Origin: Isoetes taiwanensis
Taxonomy: Eukaryota > Streptophyta > Lycopodiopsida > Isoetales > Isoetaceae
NCBI GenBank assembly: GCA_021234155.1
Contig: JAJEKV010000002.1
Span: 40,227,841 to 40,291,840, forward strand
Direction: 5' to 3'
Length of the DNA stretch: 64,000 bases
The notes beneath the pieces were generated by a model. It was not told the DNA's origin and ran no database searches. It saw only the letters and a program-made list of their open reading frames with translations. How positions within the stretch are numbered: position 1 is the stretch's first letter; each line of letters starts with the position of its first letter. The position numbers and the translations under genes were made by a program. This document shows, piece by piece, positions 12,436 to 27,528 of this stretch.

Positions 12436-12568
12436 CATTAATTTGTAATATATTCCAACCACAATAGACCAACAGTACAGACTATGCTGCATCTTCATAC
12501 CACGCGTTCTCATTGCTGCATCTCTCCACACTATGATAAGAAGAATCATCTCACAATATTTACACTAT
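12436..12568 (+). repeat. 133-bp direct repeat, left copy
   Basis: This matches 40018-40150 with about five mismatches over 133 bases. The sequences outside the match differ on both sides. The two copies enclose 27.4 kb made entirely of family X sequence, LINEs and a Harbinger element. The repeat lacks TG...CA ends, so it does not look like an LTR; a long target-site duplication is the simplest reading. Confidence 0.8.
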
Positions 12569-13934
12569 TTTTTTAGGTCCATCACATCACTTTGGTGTTT
12601 CTACACGGTTAGTCATGTTTACGAGATCTGATTGCAGTTTCATGGATGCACCATTCTTTGTTTGACCATGCTGCATCCTTCATATGTTTGACATCAATTG
12701 TCTTGGTCTGATTCTATAGGGTGTATAACTTATTAGGTTGATTTTTTGTCAGTTTCCATGTAGTTTGTGTTCGGCGTCGACCTTTGCATAAACTTTGTCC
12801 ACCATCCCCATTAAAATATTCTACATTTTCTCTCCTTCTGAACTTTTCCTTAGTTACATTTCATTATCAGTAGGTGATTCGTGTTAGTGTACCATATGAC
12901 TTTTTATCTAAGCTTTTGAATCGCATATCTTTATTGTTTCCCCGGCATAGTAGTGGGCCATTACATCTCTCTTTCCTACCACAATTAATACTTTTCAATA
13001 AGCTTTGCTTGCATTAGGTAGTCGTTTTTGCTTAGGATCTCAGGTTTCTCCATCGTTGGTCTTTTGGTACCATTTGTGGTGGTCGTTAATATTTGGTCGT
13101 TTTGCAGAGGTTTTACCTTGGTGGTATTTTGGAAAACAATTTGCCCATGTTTACATAGCTTTGCCAGGGCCAGATCTCAGTTTGCATTCGCATGTATTAT
13201 GGCTTGATCTGTTGAAGTTTCTAGATTGATGTTTGTGAGTTTTAGTTGCATATTTTATGTTGTATTCCCTTATGTGGCTTGTTCCTTGTCATTGTTACGA
13301 CCACCCAACCATGTGTCCCTTCAAATTTTTGACTCATTGATTTCTTTCCATTGCTCTTAGTGTTCTTATCTCATGAGATTCTTAGTTGTAGTTTGTTCAT
13401 TACCCAATGCCTGATCGGTTCCTCTGGCCCTTTCTTTTCTCGTGTCGTTCTCGGTTATAGTTTGTTCGGTCGCCCGATCTGTTCCTCTCGCCCTTCAATT
13501 CCTATTGCCTTGAGTCATATTCGTCCCACCTCACTCCGTCTTGCTCTATACTTGGTAGGTTTCTTTAGTTTTATGCATGTTTCCTTCTTATCGCTTCTTC
13601 TATCCTGGTTTAGGCACCTAGAGACCCTTGTCCTTTGCATGTGACATCTATAAGTTCCTTTGATCAAGTTATGTACATTAGCACCTTCTTGAGAATGTTG
13701 TTCAGTGTCTTAGCCTTACTGTTTGACCATCCTCTATCTGATCTCCACATTCTTTACCAAGCTTCCCATAAGTTGTTCATTTCTCATCTAGTTGATTCTT
13801 GTGACCATTGGAATTTTTGGCATGGCTTTTGTATCCTTGGTGTTGGCTATAGATTGTGCCTGTTTTGGGAATGGGTGTTCAACTTAGGCTTGGCTTCCAT
13901 TGGTGTCGTTTGGCTCTTTCAACATTATTGTTCC

Positions 13935-16075
13935 TGTTGTGTCAGTGGATGCTATTGCTCTGGTGTTTTCACTTAGTTGGTGTTGTTCATTATGTTGTTC
14001 TCTTGGGTCTGCTAGCCCCTCTATGTCTATTTTCGACTATGCCATATTGTTCGGTTTATTTTTTTTTCTCTGTGTTCTGCCTTGCTTTCCGCTTCAAGCA
14101 TCTTGTTCCTTCAGTTGCCCTCTATAGCATATTACACCACTCTTCTCGTTGGAATTGTCCCATCTGTCTGGTTGCATCTTGGTGTTCTTTGCTCGTAGGA
14201 TTCTTATGTTGTTCTTTCATCCAATTGCGAGTTTATTTCTCTTACCCCCCCCCCCCCTCCCCCCCCGGTTTGGCAGCAAGATTCTATGCTCCTCTCTTCC
14301 TCAATTCATTTCTCCTGCATGTTCTATCTAGTTCTCTCTAGTCATTCGCTCGGTTTGGGATGTTCGCCAGGTTGTAGTCCCTTGATGTCATGTTCCACAT
14401 GTGCCAGATAATTCTATTTCACTTCTTGGGATTCGTTGTTCCAGTCTCTATAGTTATGTCTAGTCCTCTATATTGCTTCATTAGTCTCAAGGATGTCTTG
14501 TATTATGTTGCTATGCTTGAGAGTTCGCTTGGTACCATTATACATATATGATTTACATTGGAATTTAGTCTTTGTTTTTAGTGTTTCGTCACTATGGTTT
14601 TCGCTCTAGTTTGTTGGTACATTGATTCTTATGTTTTGTTGTTCATGTGCTCTTTTTGGTGGTTATAGTTTGTTGTATGTTTGGTGTTCATGTCTGTTTG
14701 TCTTTTAGGCATTCCATTTTGCTTCTTCTTTGTTAAATCATGGTTAGTTCGCATCATTTTTAATCTGGTATCCTCATGCCTCCATCTCCCCTCCCACTAT
14801 TCCTTGCTAGGTTTTGCATTCGATGGCTAGTTTTTCATCTTCTTAGCTATTTTCTTGCCTCGGCTCTCTCGGGTTCGTCAATCTCATTCAGCTGTTGTTT
14901 CACCTTTGGTGCACCTTTGGTATTGGTTGCTCCTCGTATGTTTTTGACATCCTTTGTTTCTTAGTCATTCCCTATCAGGTCACTCCAGTTCCAAGTCATT
15001 TCTTTATCACCCAATTTTCATAAGTTTTATAGTTGTTTCCCATTATGGCTCTTTCTGCATTTATGCAATTAAGAAGTCGCTTGCCCTCTTGGTGATCTGT
15101 CTTGCTCTTGTCTCCTTTTAGTGCTATTGCTCTAGTCATTTCTCTCAGTTAGGGTTGTTCATCATATTGTTCTCTTGAGATTGCTAGCCCCTCTGTGTCT
15201 ATTTTTGACTGGACCATATTGTTTTTACTTATCTCCTATCTCTACATTCTGCTTTCATTTCTGCCCCAATCGTCTCAGTTGCCCGCTATAGCTTATTGCA
15301 CCATTCTTCTCATCTGGATTGCTCCATTGGTCTGGTTGCTTCTTGGCATTCTTTCCTTTATAGGATTATTAGTTTGTTCATTTGTCCAATTATGCAAGGT
15401 TTCCGATGTGAGCTGTCTTATATGTTGTTACTATTCTTGAAAGTTCATTTAGGACCATTATGCATGGATGATATATGTTGGAATTTAGTCTTTGATTTCA
15501 GAGTGTTTGTCATATGGTTTTTCTTCGTTATCATTGTTGATGCATTGATCATCCAATTTGTTTTCATGTGCACGTTGTTGTGGCCGTAGTTTGTGGTTTG
15601 TGTTCTGTTTTTTGAGCCTTAGTTGTTTATGCATTCCATTTGCCCCATATTTTTTGCTTTCTTCTTTGTTAATCGTGGTTGGCTCGCATCATCTTTATGA
15701 AGTTTGTATCATTTGTCTCCGTCTTTCTCCCACCATTCCTTGTTAGGTTTTGCATAATATTCTCACCTTTTGTCTCGCCCCAGCTCCCTTTGGGTTCATC
15801 AACCTCATTCGGCAGTTGTTTCTTTTTTGGCATGGCCATGGTATCGATTGCTTCTCCTATATTATACTTTGTCGTTCTCTACCAGGTCACTCCAGTTCCA
15901 AGTCAGTTCTTCATCACACAAAGGTCTTAGTTTCATAGTTGTTTCCCATGATGTTTCTTTTCTGCATCTCTGCCGCTAAGAAATCGCTTGCCCTCTCTGT
16001 GATCTTACTTGTTTTTGCTCGCAGTCTCGGTCTATGATTGGAGGAGGTAGGTTTCTCTTTGTGTCAGATGTTATT
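13935..16075 (+). repeat. Tandem ~1-1.2 kb monomers inside family X
   Basis: Sequence from about 13935 (TGTGTCAGTGGATGCTATTG) aligns with sequence from about 15115 and again with the start of a third copy near 16060. The first two copies share an ordered series of landmarks: GCTAGCCCCTCT, a TATTTT(C/T)GACT box, CTATAGC(A/T)TATT, GTCTGGTTGC, TTGGAATTTAGTCTTTG and CAGGTCACTCCAGTTCCAAG. The periods are about 1180 and 945 bases. The copies differ at roughly a fifth of positions by eye, so the duplication is old. Confidence 0.7.
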
Positions 16076-16105
16076 GCTTTGCAAAAGACCTTTTCCTAGA
16101 ATGCC

Positions 16106-16136
16106 ATGGTTCTCTTCTTATATAGAAGAGAACCAT
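16106..16136. other. 12-bp hairpin of family X, copy 1
   Basis: ATGGTTCTCTTC (16106-16117) pairs perfectly with GAAGAGAACCAT (16125-16136) across a 7-base loop. The homologous site at 47632-47659 has a different stem sequence that also pairs perfectly, so the fold is kept while bases change. Confidence 0.75.
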
Positions 16137-16453
16137 CATTCTGGGGAAAGGGACGTCTGTTTTGGCGTCACGCTATCTTGGGCATCAGATCTATCTATGG
16201 CCTGAGCCTTCTATGGCGCAGGTTTTCTTTGGCTCTGTCTACTATATACCCATGTTGCCCGCTAGCATTCCTCATCGGCGTTTCCTTTGAGCTGAATTCT
16301 GTTGGTTCTAGAGTTTCTCCCCTCCCTCCTTTGAGTCTAGTCACCTGGTGTCGGCTCGTCTTAACATCTGATGATTTCTTCTCGTTCCACCTAGTGAGGG
16401 ATGGATCGACTCTTCTCCTCTATATCTTTGTGGGTGGTGGCCTTTACAATTTC

Positions 16454-16478
16454 CCAGCATAGCACTTGTCGCTTCTGG
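16454..16478. other. Small hairpin module of family X (left copy)
   Basis: CCAG at 16454-16457 pairs with CTGG at 16475-16478, and an inner AGC pairs with GCT. The layout matches the modules at 47869-48181 and 39500-39525, where the outer stem is instead CTCGG with CCGAG, or CTCAG with CTGAG. Confidence 0.5.
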
Positions 16479-16516
16479 ATTGCACCAAAGGGCAGACCCC
16501 CGCGGTCGGGCCTAGA

Positions 16517-17938
<1,422 letters not shown>

Positions 17939-17950
17939 AAAATTGGGTTT

Positions 17951-17980
17951 GTCTTTAGGCCTTTTAGGCCTCCCAAGGAC
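17951..17980 (+). promoter_or_regulatory. LINE 3' UTR two-stem hairpin, copy A
   Basis: The inner stem is AGGCCT (17957-17962) with AGGCCT (17966-17971). The outer stem is GTCTTT (17951-17956) with AAGGAC (17975-17980), including one wobble pair. The bases differ from copies B-E but the pairing is preserved. It is probably the recognition site for the reverse transcriptase. Confidence 0.65.
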
Positions 17981-17990
17981 TCAATACACA

Positions 17991-17995
<5 letters not shown>

Positions 17996-18030
<35 letters not shown>

Positions 18031-18092
18031 TCTCTCCCTCTCCCTCTCCCTCTCCCTCTCCCTCTCCCTCTCCCTCTCCCTCTCCCTCTCCC

Positions 18093-18145
<53 letters not shown>
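17996..18145 (+). repeat. (CT)n tract 2 with an internal CCCTCT hexanucleotide run
   Basis: CT dinucleotides lie at both ends. The middle, about 18025-18100, is a CCCTCT-period array of about ten units. This is the only one of the tracts with such a variant core, so it may be older. It separates LINE copies A and B. Confidence 0.95.
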
Positions 18146-18146
<1 letters not shown>

Positions 18147-21100
18147 GGGTATCATTGTGGAACATCAATGGGAAAGCAAAAACAGTGGCTGCTCTTATTG
18201 ATGTTCTCATATCTTGGGATGTGGTGTTTTTGGTGGAAACTCATGAGCATGAAGAAGAAGGGTTACCAGATCTACCAGGTTTTGTGCTTCTGCATTCTGT
18301 GTGGAATAATAAGGGGTGGAGACGAAAAGGGTTTGGAGGAGTTGCTTGTTATGTTCGGGATACAATGACAGAGTATTTTAAAATTGTCAAGAAGGATTCA
18401 TCTAAACAATATATATGGCTGGAATTCAGCAAGGATAGCAAGAGAATATACATAGCAGGTTGTTACTTTCCGCCACGAGAGTCTCCAACATATAATGCTG
18501 GCGATATGGATAAGGATGATCCTTTCCATTACTTGGAGAATGATGCTCTGCAGTTAGAAGAATTGGGTGACATTATTCTAATGGGAGATTTTAATGGCAG
18601 AATTGCGCACAAGCAGGCTTATATAGCTGCTGGTTCTGGGGATCCAGTATGGATGGAGGGACTCGATGATGCGAAATTAAGAGAGGAGGGATTGTATCGA
18701 GACACGGAAGATGCGAATGAGGATGTGCAGCCGCAAGGTACTCATTTACTAAGCATGTGTAGTGGTCTAGGCTTGGTTGTCATTAATGGCATTAAAAAAT
18801 TTCCATTGTCTCGCAAGTGTACCTCAGTTGGGCCTACGGGCAGAGGGCTTAGCGTCGTGGATTTAGCAATGACAAATATTAAAATGATTGATGATATTCT
18901 GGACTTCTTTGTTGATGATTCTGTAGCCACATCCGATCATTATCCAATTGTTATGCATATACAAACTAATAGTTTGGTATTGAGCAAGGCAAGTGAGAGA
19001 GGGGCTGTTATGCATATGGGAGCAGCTAAAAGAGATATATACAGGCAATATTGTGAGGAACAAGCGAACAGCATGTCATGGCCAGAGGGTGATGCAGTGG
19101 AGTTGGATAGAATGTTGACATCCATGTTTATGAATGCAGCAAATGAATGTTTTCTATCTGAAAGGAGAAGGAAGGCGCTGCCATGTAATGGCTGGTACGA
19201 TAAGGAATGTAGAGAAAAAAGACTGGAATTTAAAGATGCATGTCCGGAGAGAAAACACCAAGTTAGGAAGGAATACCGTAAGCTAGTATAATGCAAAAAG
19301 AGATGGTATTACAGCCAAAAACAAGAAGTCCTGGTGGAGGTTTAACTGAAGAATCCTAAGAAGTTTTGGTCCCATTTGAAAAATAAAGGACAAAGGAGTT
19401 GTGCACTAGAAGTGAGGCAGTTAGTAGAACAGGTGAGCAAATTGTATCACATTAAGGGCTTGGATGATCAGATGGAAAAAAATGGACCACTTTTAGTGTT
19501 TACTGAGGAGGACATAGTAGCAGGCATACAGAAACTTTCTTGTGGAAAGGCAAAGGATGCTTTTGGGCTAGTATCAGAAATGGTGAAATGGGCAGGCAAG
19601 ACTACCACACAGGTTATCACTAAAATGATGAATGCGGTTATGGTACACGGGTTTCCTACATCATGGCAGATTAACCGGGTTACACCTATTCATAAAACTG
19701 GAGACATTAAGGATCCAAATAATTATCGTATGGTGATGGTAAGCAGTCTTTTCTCTAAACTGTTTGCTACTATTGTTGAAAGAAAATTGAGTGTATGGGC
19801 TGAAGAAAACAATAAAAGAGCATTTGGACAGGCGGGGTTCAGACCTCAAAAATCCACTCTTGATCACCTGGTTACCATTAGAGCCGTCACTGAATCTGTT
19901 AAGAAAACTAAGAGACCGCTTTTTGCATTATTTGTGGATCTTACGAAAGCATTTGACATGCTAAGAAGAAAGAATATATGGGAATACATGAGCACTATTA
20001 AGGTGCCAACAGAACTCAGAAATGCAGTAGCAACGTTATATGAAAGGGTAGTGGTGCGCTTGTCATCCCCGTTATATGACCAATGCCAAGATGAAACAGT
20101 TAGCAATATTGGGGTCAAGCAGGGCTGCCCGCTTTCTCCCACGCTATTCGGCATCTATATTGATCAGCTAGAAGAATGGTTGCAAAAAAATGGAGGGGCA
20201 GGCACCACGATTGCAGGGTATGTACTCTTACTCTTATTATATGCTGATGATATTGTAATTATGGCTAGGATTGCAATTGACATGCAAAGACACATCAATG
20301 CACTCGCTTCATTTTGTGAGCATACGAGCATGCAGGTTAACTTAAGTAAAACCAAGATTTTGGTTTTTGGGATGAGGACACCCAAATTTCAGTTTTTCTA
20401 TAATGAACAGGAAATTGAAATATGTGACACATATAAATATCTTAGGCTGATAGTGGATCATAACTATAGTTGGAATAAAGCGGTGGAACAGAGAACAAAT
20501 GCAGGGCTTAAAGCTCTGTATGCAATGCAGAGAAAGTGTAAAAAGGCAGAGATTGTGGATTGGAAATTGAAAAAAATGCTTTATGAAGCATTGGTGCGTA
20601 CTGTGGTTTTATATGGGTGTGAAGCATGGGGACCGGGGCTTTCACTTGAGATGTGGAAAAAAGTGGAAAAAATACAGAAAAAGTTTTTGTTGGCAGAATT
20701 GGGAGTTCAAGTGCAGACCCCATATCCTATGATGCTAGCGGAGGCAAGTTTAATACCTTTGGAAGCAGAAGCTCTTTATCAAACAATAAAATATGTGATT
20801 AAGGTACGGGAAATGGATACGGACAGATTGCCTAGACTTGCGATGATACAGAGTAGTATGAAAGGGTGGTTTGCTGACATTGGAAAATGGCTTGATAAGT
20901 GGGGTATGACAATGGATGGAATACCAGAGGATATCAAAGATTTACGGGGATGGTTAGAGATAAAAGTACGCCATGCTCTATGGAGGAACCCGGGATCTAA
21001 GATGGAGTTTTATAGAAATTCAATAAATCCTGAACTAGAGGAAGCATTGCACCTGAGAAGTAAAATTTCATGTTATAGAAGGAGATTAATATGCAGGCTA

Positions 21101-21442
21101 CGCTTAAGCTCACACCATCTAGGCATAGAAGTGGGAAGATGGGGGCATCTTCCCAGAAGCAGACGCACATGTAAGGTATGCGGGGCAGATGAAATATAAG
21201 ATGAGGAGCATTTAATATTGAGGTGTCCAGCGTATCAGAATTTAAGGCGAAGATTTGAAATACCACAAGGGGTTTCGTTACATAGTTTCTTTAAGTTACC
21301 AATTGATAATGTATGTAATTACTTGATTGATGTCATGAAGATGAGAGAAATGTCTATAAAAAGCTATAAACATTTATTAGATATATATATGGAGGAGGGA
21401 GATGAGGAAAATGGTATTGGATTGGAGCTTTGTACTTGTTGA
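18146..21442 (+). pseudogene. LINE copy B ORF2: APE endonuclease and reverse transcriptase, three stops, no frameshift
   Basis: A single reading frame spans the whole protein (~1,100 codons), broken only by TAA at 19289-19291, at about 19343 and at 21197-21199. The endonuclease has WNING, VFLVETHEHE, GCYFPP, LMGDFNGR, VVDLAM and SDHYPI. The RT has NRVTPIHKTG, GQAGFRP, FVDLTKAFD (motif A), GVKQGCPLSPTLFG (B), LLLYADDIVI (C), VNLSKTKILVFG (D) and TYKYLRLI (E). The C-terminal finger is CKVCGADEI followed, past the third stop, by DEEHLILRC. No ATG opens the frame; it starts after (CT)n as VSLWNING. The lack of frameshifts makes it the best-kept frame of the array. Confidence 0.9.
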
Positions 21443-21445
21443 TAT

Positions 21446-21473
21446 GTCTTCTAGACCTGATGGTCTCACAGAC
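21446..21473 (+). promoter_or_regulatory. LINE 3' UTR two-stem hairpin, copy B
   Basis: The inner stem is AGACC (21453-21457) with GGTCT (21462-21466) and a TGAT loop. The outer stem is GTCT (21446-21449) with AGAC (21470-21473). It sits 19 bases before the (CT)n tract. Confidence 0.7.
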
Positions 21474-21485
21474 AATAAATAATCA

Positions 21486-22889
<1,404 letters not shown>

Positions 22890-22910
22890 GGATCAGAGAC
22901 CATCAGGGTA

Positions 22911-25900
22911 ATGGCATGGAACATCAACCGGCTGAATATGGAAAAGGTTGCTTCACTGGAAGATGTTCTAGCATCTGTAGATATGGTCGTTTTCATAGAG
23001 ACATGGGAACACGAAGAGTGTGGATTGCCAGATATTCCGGGTTTCATAATAATGCACGCAGTGTGGAACAAAAAAGGGTGGAGACGGCGAGGATACGGGG
23101 GAATTGCATGCTACATTAGACAGGAGCTTGGCACGCAGTGAGGGTGATGAAGAGCACTAAACAATACATATGGGTAGAGTTACCGGGAAAGGGGCAGAAT
23201 ATATACTTGGCGGGATGTTATTTCCCACCGCTAAAGCAAGAGACATGCAAACTATATGGCTCAGACATGGATGACTCGCTGCAGGCTCTTGAACAAGGCA
23301 TCTCTAGTTTCTTGTCTTCAGGACAAGTGGTGCTCATGGGAGATTTTAATGCTCGTACATCTCGAAAACAAGCGGCAATATCAAGTGGGGGTGGAGACCC
23401 TATATGGGTGGAACAATTGGATGACATTGAGGTATGTGAAGCTGGATGGGGTCGGAGCTCACAGGACCGGGACCCATGGCCCACTCCTATGGGAAATGCC
23501 TTGCTAAGCATGTGTAGCGGCTTGGACCTTCTCATTTACAATGGTACGAGCAGATTTCCAGACACTGATAGATGCACTTGCCGAGGTAAGAGTGTGGTGG
23601 ATTACTTTTTGGCTGGTGCACACTTTGCAGACCAGGTGGTAGACCTGCGAATTTTAGAGGAACGAAGTGAATCAGATCATGTACCAATCATAGCCAGTTT
23701 TGTGACAATAGGTATGACACATCAGAGACTTGACCACACTGTTCTTGAGAAGATACATGCGGATAACAGAAAAGCAGAATTGTATCTTTCTGCTTTTGAA
23801 AAAAGAATAGAGCATGTTACATGGCCACAGGGGGCAACAGAGATGAGCTCTGTATTGACGTCTCTTATATTAGAAACCGCTAGGCAATGCTTTGTGTCAT
23901 CGCGCAGGCAAAAGGGTCTCCCATGCAATGGCTGGTTTGATGCCGAGTGCAAAGAGAAAAGAAGGCGGTACAAAGCGGCACATGGTCAGGACAGAATGCA
24001 ATGTATTAAAGAGTTTAAAACTCTGGCAAAGAAAAAGAAAAGAGCATTCTTGCAACGCAAACAGGAAGAGATGGTCCAATCATTGCTCACGCATCCCTAT
24101 GATTTTTGGAAAAAGCTCAAGCAAGGACGGCATGAAGCATCGCAGTTGCAAGCTCAGGATTTGATGCATCAAGTGAATAAATTGTACCATGTTGAGGGCA
24201 TTCAGGAAGACACGCAAGCTGCTAGGGGAGGTTTCACTTTCTCTGTGGAAGATGTTCAGCAGGGGTTGCAAAAACTTGCAAACAGGAAGGCGGCAGATTC
24301 TCTGGGTTTGGTGGCCGAACTTCTAAAATGGGCAGGGGAGCAGATGGTCAGTGCCTTAGTGCACCTATTGAATGCAGTGGCTAGAGATGGTTTCCCTTTG
24401 GAGTGGCAGGTTAATAGGGTGATTCCAATTCACAAAGCAGGTGACAAGGGCGACCCCAATAATTACAGAATGATTATGGTGAGTAATTTATTTGCGAAAC
24501 TTTACGCTTCTATCATAGAGTCCAAGATCAGTGAGTGGACTGAAAAGCACAATGTCAGAGCCAAAGGTCAAGCAGGTTTCAGACCTAGGAGATCTACCAT
24601 AGACCATCTAGTCACATTCCGGGCCATGATAGACTCTGTAAAGGGGAAAAGAAAACCGCTATTTGCTGCTTTTGTAGACTGCACCAAGGCATTTGACACA
24701 GTGTGCAGGAGCAATTTGTGGGATAGCTTGGAAAGGATAAAGGTGCCAACTGAGCACAGAGAGGCAGTGAAGATGTTGTATGAGAAGGTATGGGTGCAAC
24801 TTTCTTTTCCTTTTCTTAGTGAATGTAAGGACAAGATTGATAGTAATATTGGAGTCAAGCAGGGGTGCCCGATGTCCCCAACGCTGTTTGGGATATTCAT
24901 AGATGAGCTGGAGAAGTGGGTGACAGATTCAGGTTGGGGGGCACTCCTCTAGCAGGGTATGTTATCCCTCTTCTGCTCTACGCTGATGACATTGTTATGG
25001 TAGCGAGGAGCAAGGAAGAGATGCAGAAACATCTTGATACCCTGGCTGCTTTTTGTGATGCCAAGGGTTTGCGTGTAAACCTTAGCAAAACCAATGTGGT
25101 GATTTTTGGCACAAATCTGGACAAGTACTTGGGGCTGATTGTGGATAAGCATTTTAGATGGAACCAAACCGTGGAACAAAGAGTAAACGGAGGACTCAAA
25201 GCCTTTTTTGCAATGCAGAGAAAATGTGTAAAGGCAAACATTTGGAAATTTAGTCTGAAAAAGATGCTCTTCAAAACTTTAGTGCAAGCTGTAGCCCTAT
25301 ACGGGTGCGAAGTTTGGGGACCTGGATTACCCCTAGATCAGTGGCAAAGACTGGAAAAAGTACAGAAGAAATTTCTTCGTGCAGAGTTAGGTGTGAAGGT
25401 GCAAACTCCATATGAGATAATGCTGGCAGAATGCGGATTGTTGCCTCTGGAGTGTGAGGCCCTATGTCAATTTCTCACATACCTATGCAAACTAGGTAGC
25501 CAGGAGGAAGATAGCTTCCTTCGTTTAGCCCTCAAGGAAACTTTTGAAAAAGGTTGGTATGCGGATGGGATGACGTGGCTAAAGAAATGGGGGATTGACA
25601 TTGCAAACCTGGGCAGTAATAAGGAACGGATAAGAGAATGGGTAGAGGAAACTGTACTAAATAGAATTTGGCACAATCCGGGCACAAAAATGGCACATTA
25701 CAGGGAGCGCATGAACCCCCTATTGCGCGAGATGAGCTATCTAAATGAGAATCTATCTATAAAAAAGAGACATGCTATCTGCAGAATGAGAATGAGCGCA
25801 CATCATCTTGAGGTGGAGGTTGGAAGATGGTATGCAGTTGCTCGCGAGCACAGAGTATGCAGGGTGTGTGGCTCGAACGAGGTTGAGGACGAAGAACATG

Positions 25901-26160
25901 TGATCCTGAGATGTCCGGCATATCAAGCGCTCCGAGACAGGTTTGGTATTGATGTTCCCAATCTCCTCCTATTTTTTGATATGCCAGCAACTAGATTGGC
26001 TAGCTTCTTGCTAGATGTACTACAAATGAGAGAATCACTTTTAAAAATAAGCAAAGATATCATTGGAGAGGAAGAGGAAAGAGAGCTCGATGATGAGTCA
26101 CTCGATGCCGAGTGCTTGTCACATGAAGTTGTTTTTGACTATGAAACTGTACTCTCTTGA
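22911..26160 (+). pseudogene. LINE copy C ORF2: endonuclease and reverse transcriptase, two frameshifts
   Basis: It opens with an ATG at 22911 (MAWNIN), 21 bases after ORF1. The endonuclease has VVFIETWEHE, GCYFPP, LMGDFNAR, SVVDYFL and SDHVPI. A frameshift lies near 23125-23140. RT motifs are NRVIPIHKAG, GQAGFRPRRS, FVDCTKAFD, GVKQGCPMSPTLFG, LLLYADDIVM and VNLSKTNVVIFG. A second frameshift falls in a run of six G near 24936-24941. About 18 residues present in the other copies are missing between the motif D region and KYLGLIVD. The finger is CRVCGSNEVEDEEHVILRC. The stop codon TGA (26158-26160) overlaps the first base of the 3' hairpin. Confidence 0.9.
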
Positions 26161-26192
26161 CGTCTAATAGACCTGATGGTCTCAAAAGACGT
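26160..26192 (+). promoter_or_regulatory. LINE 3' UTR two-stem hairpin, copy C
   Basis: The outer stem is ACGTCT (26160-26165) with AGACGT (26187-26192). The inner stem is AGACC (26169-26173) with GGTCT (26178-26182) and a TGAT loop. This is the strongest version of the fold in the window. Confidence 0.75.
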
Positions 26193-26210
26193 AACAATAT
26201 ACTTCACTTC

Positions 26211-27507
<1,297 letters not shown>

Positions 27508-27528
27508 GAAATAGCGACCGCCAAAGTT

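Noticed and set aside
13351-16462. Many 60-160 codon plus-strand frames rich in Phe, Leu, Ser and Cys, looking like membrane proteins
   Set aside because: The T/C-rich composition explains the hydrophobic residues; frames are not conserved between the tandem monomers, and no motif or start context is consistent.
19289-21199. Reading TAA as sense (alternative code), because copy B ORF2 has only TAA stops
   Set aside because: The host genes use the standard code and the other LINE copies have TAG and TGA breaks; three TAA stops fit ordinary mutation in AT-rich DNA.
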